Origin: Holacanthus passer | Lineage: Eukaryota > Chordata > Actinopteri > Pomacanthidae | DNA: 64,000 bases | Direction of reading: 5' to 3' | NCBI GenBank assembly: GCA_025331565.1 | Contig: JAFREQ010000014.1 | Span: 2,064,501-2,128,500, forward strand | In this document: one piece after another, positions 36,195-45,151 of the stretch | How positions within the stretch are numbered: the stretch's first letter is position 1 | How the letters are laid out: each line of letters begins with the position of its first letter | The notes under the pieces: generated by a model | What the model saw: only the letters and a program-made list of their open reading frames with translations | Databases searched by the model: none | Told to the model about the DNA's origin: nothing | Position numbers and translations under genes: made by a program

Positions 36195-36222
36195 ATTTGG
36201 GACACTGTGTAAAACATAACAG
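36195..36222. mobile_element. Isolated Tc1-like terminus
   Basis: 'atttgggacactgtgtaaaa' followed by 'cataa' equals the terminal inverted repeat seen (reversed) in copy 1 at 4.85-4.88 kb. Only the end is preserved. It may be the partner of the fragment at 37.80-38.0 kb. Confidence 0.5.
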
Positions 36223-36319
36223 ACAACAGTTTTACAAGGTGTTCCCGAACCCATGAGAGAGCTATAGGTACCCCCTTCTTGTCAAACTTTGACAGGTCCC
36301 AATCAGATTGCGCCACATC

Positions 36320-36430
36320 ATCGGAAGTCCCGCCCCACTTTTTCCCGCCCCGCTTTTTCCCGCACCTCTTCATTCCCATGTCAATTAATTTTCCACACCT
36401 CTTAATTCCCACACCTCCCTAACCACGCCC
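36320..36430. repeat. C-rich imperfect tandem repeat
   Basis: Imperfect units of the type 'cccgccccactttttcccgc' and 'cacctcttcattcccatg', three to five copies, ending 'ccacgccccttcagctg'. It lies directly upstream of the Polinton-like coding remnant and may be its promoter or spacer sequence. That link is inferred only from position. Confidence 0.45.
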
Positions 36431-36580
36431 CTTCAGCTGTTATAAAGAACACATCTGGTGCAGTTGCAGCTTCTGAAATGTATGGTGCTAGTCAGCAGCT
36501 CCTTGTAGGCTCTTCCCTTCTTCTTCTGACTTCGCCTGCAGCAGCACTATGGAGACTCACTCGGATTTAACTTGAACTTT

Positions 36581-37500
36581 TAGGTCCAGTAAGAGTTATT
36601 TTGTAAAATCTGTACTGGAAAAGTGTGAACATGTGATGAACACTGTACCCGAGAATGTTGTGTGGATTTATACTTCTTTTCAACCTATGTACAGTGACCT
36701 GCAGAAAATGAATAAAAAGATTAAATTTATCAAACGGCTGCCTGATTCTTTTGAGGATATGAACCTGGGGAACATTCCCCCAGCTCTTTCGCAATACAAA
36801 AAACTGAAACGTCCAAAGAAGATCATCAGACTGCTGGCCGATAAGAAAATTAGTTTGAAATGTAAACTTCAAGTTTTGAAGAAACAGACGGGGGGGATTT
36901 ATTTTTCCTTTATTTTTCCTCTGCTGTTCACCGCTGTACCTCTGATAGGGAATCTTTTAGGAGGCTTGATTCAGAGGAAATAGATTTAAAAAAAAAAAAT
37001 GTGCAAGGTGAACAAAACGTTCCTTGTTACACCTTATGAAATGAACAGGTTGACTCGAAACGAGTCCTCCATCAGACAGACGGCTGAAGATGATTTGGAT
37101 GAAAAAGTGAGAGCTAGATGACAGAGGGATGACTTCCTATGAAAAAGTGAAGAGGTATGAAGCTTTGCTACAGATATCTCACTCTCACGAGACAAGGTCA
37201 GAGAGATGAACGTGGGGTTAGTCTCAACCTGCATCTGAGCAAATTTCAACAGAACCTGTCCAGAATGATTCAAGCCAGCTCGCCTCTGATCAGTCTGTAT
37301 TCGAAGATGTGATGAGTGAGGTGATTATAAACCTAAAAATACTCGGCACGTTATGCAGAAATTATCCGAAGGAGAGGTGAACTGGAACTCGAGGGGTGAA
37401 TTTGTTTATAAGGGGAACGTCGTAAAAGGCTCCCATATTGGCAACGTTGATAAGGTCATTAACACCAAGAGACATATTCCTGTTTATGTAAAGTTACATT
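36581..37500 (+). pseudogene. Polinton/Maverick remnant (ATPase and adjacent genes, broken)
   Basis: One open frame ending TAG at 36981-36983 begins with an AAG-AGT (Lys-Ser) Walker A relic near 36593. The glycine loop before it is deleted. It continues with VWIYTSFQPMYSDL and IKFIKRLPDSFED, which I read as the start of the packaging-type (A32/FtsK-like) ATPase of Polintons. Directly after, without a stop, it changes to MNLGNIPPALSQ, then a basic LADKKISLK stretch and a hydrophobic tail, resembling a short Polinton/adintovirus protein. A separate short frame from 36999 stops at 37119-37121. Further frames to about 37.49 kb are shifted. The rest of the ATPase, polymerase, integrase and capsid genes are absent. 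The fused frame is a deletion product. Family recognition is from memory. Confidence 0.65.
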
Positions 37501-37599
37501 GTCTTGAGTTCACATAGCACTGTGTGTGTGTCTAGTAAGATGTTTTATGACTGCCGCAGCTGTTAAAGCCGTGTTTTTCTCTGTCAAAGTTAAAGTATT

Positions 37600-37790
37600 A
37601 CTTTTCTAAGGTGTGTACCAGTATGACACACAGTCTGAATGAGAGCGACCCTCTGCAGCTGTACAATCGACCCTCGACAATAGAAACGTCTCTTTTGCCC
37701 GAGAAGATTTTTATGACCGCTTCACCTGGACATCTCCGTCTCACTTAAAGTCAAACCTAACTTTACCCTCAAATCTCATGGGAATTCTTG
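37600..37790 (+). other. Possible further Polinton-derived segment
   Basis: A short open stretch from about 37.62 kb ends at TAA near 37.75 kb and has protein-like composition. It sits between the recognisable Polinton remnant and a Tc1-like fragment. I could not assign it. Confidence 0.25.
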
Positions 37791-37799
37791 TTCTCACAC

Positions 37800-38010
37800 A
37801 CTCATGATATCATGATATCACCTGTTACCTGTTTACCTGTGGACTGATCCAAACAGGTGTTTTTGGATCAGTCCACAACTTTCACAGTCTTTTGTTGCTC
37901 CTGTCCCAACTTGTTTGAAACATGCTGCTGTCATCAAATTCAGAATCAGCAGATATTTATAAAAAATAAATGAAGTTGATGAGGTCAAACATAAATATAT
38001 TGTCTATTTA
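37800..38010 (-). mobile_element. Tc1-like non-autonomous element, copy 3 (reverse)
   Basis: 'atcacctgttacctgtttac' is the reverse complement of sequence in copies 1 and 2, with an 8-base deletion. It contains a perfect 13-base inverted repeat, GGACTGATCCAAA (37841-37853) with TTTGGATCAGTCC (37862-37874), at the place where copy 2 has its hairpin. Then follow 'cttttgttgctcctgtccca' and 'aacttgtttgaaac', family internal sequence. Confidence 0.6.
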
Positions 38011-38553
38011 CTGTTTTTAAATGCAGGTTGAAAAGTATTAGCAATTCATTTACTTCTTGATCTAATAAAGGCATCTCTAGTCTAGTTTTCTCATAGATAT
38101 TGTGTGACTGGCTCTATAGCAAATTCATATTCAGGACATCTTGGTTAATATATGTAATGTACAAAATTAAATAATTTACACATTTTTTCATTTGCAGATT
38201 TACAATTCTTTGATTTTAACTTTCTTTTTAAGCCTTCTTTTTATAGCAACCCTTCAAATGTCATATTTCATTCATTCCCATAAGTGCCTCTTGCATAGGG
38301 TTGATTCCTCGAGTTCAGCAGCCTGCTTTTTTGTGTGTGTTCGGTTTACCGTTCGTAACGTAATGTAGCAGATTAACAGCGGCGCCGGAGAAACTAAATC
38401 AAACGCACCCTGTTTTAGTGGACCAACCACAGCAGCCAGCGATGTAAACAAGGAAGTGGTTAATTCAGCCAGATAGAAGAAATGAAAACAAACTTCTAAT
38501 ATTTGTACACGAACAGAACAGCATTTCACTTTCACAACCGAGCGGAAACATAG

Positions 38554-41118
38554 ATGATTTTACACCGACTGACTGACATGGTAAGAAGTAAATCATTGGT
38601 TAGTTTCGACTTTTATGGCATTTCATCGGTTTCTTTACTTAGTTTGTATTGAATGGAAAATAGAGGAAAGACAGCAAAATCTCACTTCACCAAATGTGCT
38701 ATAGTGTATTATAACATCATAGCTGTTTGTAAACTCTTTTAACAAAATGTAAACAATTTTTTTGTAAAGGAAACCTAAACAAAAGTATCACGTTTAGATT
38801 TCAGAAAAAACAAAATCACAAAAAAGGTGATCTTATAGATGAAAAATTAAGTCTCCTGACACTTTAAAAGCAATAAATTATCATTGAAATAAGTCTTTAT
38901 TAAATTGTGTATATGTCATAGCATCATATTAAAACCATTCAGCACCACCATTCATTTTTGATGTCCCTGTTTTTAGCTGCATTTTTCCTTCTATGTTCCT
39001 GTAAATTGTTCTTGGAACTGTAGGCAACACTGAGGGCAACTTCAAACTGGAGTCAGATTCATTGTATTTGTAGTTGGCCAGTAAAGTTGATCTTTTTTTG
39101 TCAGTATTTTGGCCTGCATCAGAGACTAACATACCAAACTACTGGAAAATGCTTATATTTTGCTCAAGTACTTTAGGACCCCTTTTTCATTCAAATTATA
39201 AACTAATGAGCACATCTGGCTTCTGCATTATCACCCAAATCCTATAAAAGCTCTTTAAAATCCTCTCCAGTGTTAAAGCCAAAAAATGTTTTCCTGTCTA
39301 TCCAGTACAGTAAACCAGTACCACCTCCAGTCCATGTTTGATAACAGTCTCTGATATTTAACACACTGATGCTTTAGTACATAAGACACAGCACAACAAG
39401 AGAGTATTCAGATCAGCACCATTTATTTTTTATACACTTACAACCAACAGACAAAGACTGTTGAGAAGCAAATTGCCACATCTGTACTGCAGCGTAATAA
39501 TACATAGTTGCTATCCTTTAATTCTAATTTGTTTAACCTCTAATTATGTATTTCCTTTTCTTTATATTTGTATATCAGAACCATAAAATGGACAATAGCC
39601 TGTGGAGCAGTGTCCTCATCATAAACAACGTGGCAAGCTGGAGAGAAGATTCAACAAAGCACTCAAGTTTACTGTTGAAGTCAGACAACTTCAAGACAAA
39701 CTTGAAACAAAAAGTAAGTTCTTCAGCTTCTGTGTCGCTCCAAACTAGTTAAATTACATCTAAAACTCCAAGCTCATGTCTGTTAAGTAAACTGTATTTC
39801 CTAATTTCAGCAAAAGACACTATTAAGTTGCATTATGGGAAGTGTAGGATCTAGTGATATGGGGCTTGACAAGGGGGCGAAACTAAGGACTAAAAGGCAG
39901 GATATCTCAGTCCCATTGGGAACATTTGTTTTGAACTTTGTCCTTGAGGTGAAAGAGGTTACACTGTCCATTTCAAAGTCATGGCTTTCGAAGTCATTTT
40001 AGTGTTCGGAGTAATGGCCCTTCTCCAGTAGAGGGCACTTAATGCTCACTGTGTTCAGCTGGAGAGATCTCTTTTAAGTCCAGTTTTTCCAAAAGAAGGG
40101 AATCTTAGACTTCTAATGACCGGCAACTTTCCATAAAAACATTTAACTGCCACTAATTTGTTAAGTAAAATGTTGAGTGGAGTGGATCTGTTTCAGGAAT
40201 GCCAGAAAGGACTTTTAAAAATGTGTTTGGAGAGCATGAAAAGCTGACTACCGGCATGGAGCAGGTTTATTGCCCAATCAAAGTAAAATGTTAAATCTCT
40301 GAGGATTAGTTTTCTTTGTTTAATTCTTTTTAAAATCCTTCTCTGGCTAGTCCCCAAATTTTATAGAAGTGCATTACTAAATCACTGGAGCACCCCTTTG
40401 ATTAAATAGTGTGTAAATATATTCCATCGACTGATACGTAATAAAATCCTCTGTCTGACCATCTCAATTTCAGATCCAGATGAGTAATGGCATGTAGGCT
40501 AGTGTATATGTTAATAGGTGAGTTATGGTCGAACAGCTGACTAAGCACATCACAAACTGCCTCCACGGCATCCGCAGGGCAAACTCAAATTTTTCTTCAT
40601 CCAGACCTGTGGAAGAGGTAGCTAACAATGAACATGCTGTTAAATGAAAGTAATAAAGCTTGTGTAAAATACAACAGCTAATCCGACTTTAAGCATTTAG
40701 ACATTCTACATGCAGTTAAACTGGTCTCGTAGGATTTGTTTTCAAATTTGTCCTTGTCCATTTTGAGGCAGCAACTGTCTGAGCATGTTGATGGACTGGA
40801 TGCCAGAGCCATGATGACCACCCTGAGTGACACTCTGGACAACTTCTCCTGGTGTGTTTGTGTTTCAATGTGTGTATGCGTGCATTGTGTTCATGCATCT
40901 GTGTTTATTTTGATTAATGATGGCACAGGCTTTCGGATGCAAGTCACAGCTATAGATAGACTTGACTTGCCATGTATGTTTTCCTAATGCCTCTTTGACC
41001 ATGTGACAAACACAGGCTATGTGTCATGAAGAGATACCGAATCGGACGCCTGACCTCAAGACATTGGACTGTAACCTTGAGAAAAAATGCTGCCACCAAT
41101 GACTTCATGACCTGTTGA
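38554..41118 (+). CDS. Candidate small multi-exon gene, product unknown
   Basis: I do not recognise this product. A first exon 38554-38580 (MILHRLTDM) ends at GTAAGA. Exon 2 ends 39713 at a strong GTAAGT after a good pyrimidine tract and cag at 39578. A later exon ends 40851 (LSEHVDGLDARAMMTTLSD, then GTGTGT). The last starts 41016 and stops at TGA 41116-41118. Two phase-consistent models exist. Model A uses exon 2 from 39579 and exon 3 from 40772 (114 aa). Model B uses exon 2 from 39599, an added exon 40578-40617, and exon 3 from 40768 (122 aa), which reads exon 2 as a Lys/Arg/Glu/Leu-rich coil (KLERRFNKALKFTVEVRQL). Both join the same downstream frame. There is no signal peptide or membrane segment. 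The upstream stretch at 38.3-38.5 kb is CpG-containing. It could be a real short gene, a pseudogene or chance. Confidence 0.33.
40005..40308 (+). repeat. Unclassified ~310 bp repeat, copy A
   Basis: Shares with 43.43-43.75 kb, in the same order and orientation: 'ctccagtagagggcactt', 'aatgctcac', 'taatgacc', 'aaaacattta', 'ggagtggatct', 'ggcatg...agcaggt', 'aaatctctg.ggattag'. Roughly three quarters of bases match by eye. Same strand, 3.4 kb apart. No coding capacity. Confidence 0.7.
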
Positions 41119-41129
41119 TGATGGTGAGC

Positions 41130-43430
41130 TTCTCTCATTCTACCAGTGAAAAATTAACTGGAACCTTATTGACTTTCCTCATCTCCAGCTCCCAAAACTC
41201 TGCAAAAGGGCTCTACAAGAAAATGCCTGGCTCCTTTAACTTCAAGCCGAAGCACAAGGGCAAAGATCAACTTGACAATACTCAGTTTCACTTTCAGAGA
41301 ATGAGTCAGTTTCAGTGCCATAAGGTCATGACTGTATTTTTTGGATTATGTCTCAATACGCTATGTGTTCACTGTCTTACTGTCTAATTAATAGTTGGCA
41401 ACTTTTCTGGTGTCTGACACAAAATAGCTGTCGGTTTTCAAAAGTAGATAATCAACAAAATGTTCAACTTGTACTCTGTATAGTGATTTAAAAGACATAG
41501 AATTTGCTCTTTAATAATACTGCTCTTGTTAAGGAAATTCAATTTTTTTGTAGTGTTGTTTGGTGAAAATGAGGGTTGTTATGACCCATATATGAAAGTT
41601 GTGGGAAAAAATCTCCTGCCTGTTCTCTTCCAGTATAACTCAATGTGTATCAGATTCCAAGGGCGTTGACCCCCACTGACTGCGGAAGCATTTCATATTC
41701 TTTGGCTGATCTGTTGCTTATTGTCGCAGCTGTTTTCTACAGCTGCACAGTCCAGCTCCAGTTGGCAACACACACAGTGCTACAGTTATTCTAATGCAAT
41801 ATCCAGAGCTAGTGTGAGTCATCTGACATCTTCACCACTATACCTCATGGCCGAAGCTAATCATGTGTACAGAGTGCAAACACAGCAACTGAACTGGGAG
41901 TCAGTCAGATTTGGCTTGAGGTTGTTGACCACTCCTAAACTTAATGTTATGAAAGATCATCCCTGCTGGATACAGTTGTCTCTCAGTAGTCACATAAAAT
42001 GACCCGGACTTAAATATATGGATTTGATCATTTGCTTCAGTTTATTCAGCTCCCTACCCAACATTTGTTAGGCCTCTCTGAAAGCCAGAGACAAATCTGA
42101 CATAAAACTTTTGTATGGCATTATATTGTTAGCATTAATTAAGATTCTTTGGGCAGTATAGTAGTCTGCTTTACTAGACTCTAAACTCCAAACACTAATA
42201 GTTGGTGTTTGTGAGTCACAGAGGATTTTGCCGGTGTTTGCAGGAGTCAAGGATGCTGCGGTTTCCTTAACATTTCATTGAATGGTACGGTGGTTTTGGG
42301 ACCTATAATAATGGGTTGAAAAAGTTTATTCTAAACATGTCTGACACAATTTTTCCAGTATTTTTCTGCTGACAGGAGGCAAGGGAGGAGTCCCTAAATC
42401 ACACCACAGTGGTCAGTGAGATGTTTCTAGTGTGCATTCACAGTTAAAGATCAGAAATGATTTCTCTGTGGCATTCAAGAAGACTCTATAGAGCAGAGGA
42501 ACAAACTTTTGAGGCCTGCCGTTGACTTGTGATTCAGCCTCTAAGGTAAAGCTAAAGATGCTTTAATATGCTACAGCAGAGGTTCCCAGCATTATCCCTC
42601 TTGTTACAGCATCCACCCACATGGCTGATAACATTTTCCTTCTTTTCCATTATGTTTTCCTTTTTATCATTCAGCGAGTGAGACTGAATTTAAAGTCTCC
42701 CTCCACTGAAAATTTTGCTTATGTTGGATGTTTGAGCTTCACTGTGCAGAATGATGTTTGTCCAGAGTTTGATACTTGAAGACTGTTTTCACATTCATTT
42801 GCTGAAGGAAGAATGTTTAACACGTGTGCATACAACACCATTTTGTGACGTTACAACTATATTGGAGCCAATCATGGTCCAGTATAAACAAGTGTAATGT
42901 GAAAACCTCCAGTGCACACACACTGCGAATGGGCTTTTTCTGTGGCATAAAAGACATATTTGCACATTTATAGATTATGAATTTTTCAGTGAGGGAAAAA
43001 GATGTAATTTAATAATTATCTATAAAAATCTAATTGGATTGTAAAAAATCAGTTCTCACAAGTGCTACATTCGTAACATACCAACCAGCTAAGCCCATTC
43101 TGTTCATCTCCCTTTCAGCCTATTTTGGTGAGCAAATGAGAGCAACTCCTTGTCATTTCTATTCAGGGTTCAGCTTTTAATTGGTAACAGCTGCTCTCTC
43201 AAATCTGAGTGTTACAGTATGCTCTTTACACAAGTTACATGAATGGACACAAACACACAGGCGTCCTCACAGCTCCTGGCTTCACTCCTGACAAGTCATT
43301 TACCACGTATGTCTGCATGTGACGTCTATGTAGGACATGTCTCTGATGGGACAGCAACACAAGACAGTTAATTGTGTGTCTATTTTTACTTGATGTTTCT
43401 TGTATCCACTGCATTTTAGTCTTTGTTGTA
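41130..43430. other. Intergenic stretch, no gene recognised
   Basis: A possible non-coding exon with a good acceptor (ctcatctccag ending 41190) could continue the candidate gene upstream; otherwise unique AT-rich sequence. Nothing else recognised. Confidence 0.5.
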
Positions 43431-43432
43431 AT

Positions 43433-43752
43433 GTCCCTTCTATCTCCAGTAGAGGGCACTTCATGCTCACAGTGAGAGCACGAGAGATTTCCTTTAATAA
43501 AGTCTGCAACAGAAGTTCTGTTTTCTATCAAAATAAAAGAATGTCAGTCTTTTAATGACCAGGAGCTTTTTACAAAAACATTGAATTGCCATTAACTTAT
43601 TGAGTAAAACGCTGTATGGAGTGGATCTATACTTCAGCATTGCTAGTAAGGCCAGTAAAAATATGTTTCTTAAGGGCATGAAAAGTTCACTAAAGGCATG
43701 AAGCAGGTATATTGCTCAATCAAATAAAATGACAAATCTCTGCGGATTAGAT
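43433..43752 (+). repeat. Unclassified ~310 bp repeat, copy B
   Basis: Diverged direct copy of 40005-40308, with the same opening 'ctccagtagagggcactt' and closing 'aaatctctgcggattag' phrases. Ends do not show obvious inverted repeats. Either two insertions of one short element or a local duplication whose middle has changed. Confidence 0.7.
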
Positions 43753-44008
43753 ATAGTCTTCTATGTTCATCTTTTCTGAATACTCAAGTTTGTTGACAAG
43801 TGCTAAGCTTGCACTTGTGGATAAACCATGATCTTAGTCTGCACACACGTATTGAGTTACTGGCAAATAAAGATTTGGACGTGAACTAAATGATCATTTA
43901 TAATGATGATGCACTATAAAATCAGCTCTACCATGCCAACATTAAAATACAGCTTATGTTAATGCATCACAAATTATAGTCCAATAGTATCTTACATGCT
44001 TTTCTATA

Positions 44009-44364
44009 CAGTGGTGGAAAAAGTACTTAGATCTTTTACTTAAGTAAAAGCAGCTATACCTCAGTGTGGGAATACTCTGTTACAAGATGAAAGTCAGGCA
44101 TTAAAATTTTACTACAAAAAGTACAAAAGTATTTGCATCAACATATATTTAAAGTACCAAAAATAAAAATACTCATAATGCAAAATAATGCGTAAGCTAT
44201 TATATTACTGGATTGTCTTAACCTGTTCATAATCATAATTTATTTGTTGATTTATATTTTTTCATTATTTGTCTGAATCTGCAAAGTAATGAAAATGGAA
44301 ATACTCCAACAAAGTATTTCAACATTATAGCTAAGTAGATGTACTTAATTACTTTCCACCACTT
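44009..44364. mobile_element. MITE of the 'acttaagtaaaag' type, complete copy
   Basis: Left end 'cagtggtggaaaaagtactt' and right end 'aattactttccaccactt' form terminal inverted repeats of about 17 bases. Interior 'cttttacttaagtaaaag' is a near-perfect palindrome. Length 356 bp, no coding capacity. Best preserved copy in the window. Confidence 0.75.
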
Positions 44365-44728
44365 CATATAGTAAATATAATACATGGAAAAGGGTCATTC
44401 TGCCAAATCAGTACTTTTTGATAGTTAAAATCAGCTGTTCTGTAAAGTCAACTGCTTTTATTCTGAAATGATGCCCGAAGGACTTTAACCTGAAGCGGAG
44501 TATGTATCTACTTTTACTCCAGCCTAATGTTTCAAACTCAGCATTAGGCACCACAGACAGACTTCACTTGACTCTGTGACGATATGACGTGAAGACTGGA
44601 GTCATGTGTGGTCACATGTGAAGCACTAACATGGCTCTGCTAGGTGGCGTCTCCCCACACTGGGATTAACTGTCTTCTCTCTCTGCACCTCCCTGAATTC
44701 CATTCCGCCTTTTACTTTTTCTGCAGCC

Positions 44729-44753
44729 CTCTCTCTCTCTCTCTCTCTCTCTC
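44729..44753. repeat. (TC)n microsatellite
   Basis: Twelve uninterrupted CT units, about 340 bases upstream of the signal-peptide exon at 45092. It may lie in the promoter or leader of that gene. Confidence 0.95.
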
Positions 44754-45091
44754 GGTCCCAGTTCAGGACTTCAGTGACTTTGCAAGTCTGCATTCAGCCC
44801 CACAACAAGCCCCAAGTTCCGGACAGCAGGAGGAGAAGAAGAAGCAACTTTGCAGCCTGTCTGAGTCGATATTCTTTCCTTCCTGGCTACAAAAAAAGAA
44901 ACATCAAGCACGAAAAAAAGGATCCATTTTACCTGTTGATGAGGTCCCACCGGGTCCTGGAGTCAGAGGAGCAGCCGGGTGCCTTCACAGTGAAGAAAAG
45001 GGTGCAGAGATCTCAGAGCTCCAGAGTCCAGGAGGAGTGAAGCTTCTCTCCTTTCCCCCAGCGTGTGCAGCCTGTGCTGGGTTGGTGGAAA

Positions 45092-45151
45092 ATGGGCACC
45101 TCGATCTGTGGACTTATCCTCTCTTTGACACTCACATGCCAGCTGGTTACT
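45092..45151 (+). CDS. Signal-peptide exon, first coding exon of an unidentified gene (partial)
   Basis: The ATG opens MGTSICGLILSLTLTCQLVT, a 20-residue hydrophobic segment. Exactly at a codon border follows a perfect donor GTAAGT at 45152. The preceding 350 bases are GC-richer, purine-rich and contain a CT array, as expected for a promoter-proximal leader. A product entering the secretory pathway is inferred. No second exon could be identified in the remaining 18.8 kb, so the gene would continue beyond 64 kb. A longer open frame (44644-45159) crosses the same place in another frame and is not preferred, since it starts in the leader and reads through the donor. Gene identity unknown. Confidence 0.45.

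Noticed and set aside
41016..41190. Alternative frame with an in-frame TGA, considered as a selenocysteine codon
   Set aside because: No SECIS-like element or known selenoprotein similarity. The other frame ends naturally at TGA 41116 and fits the exon phases.
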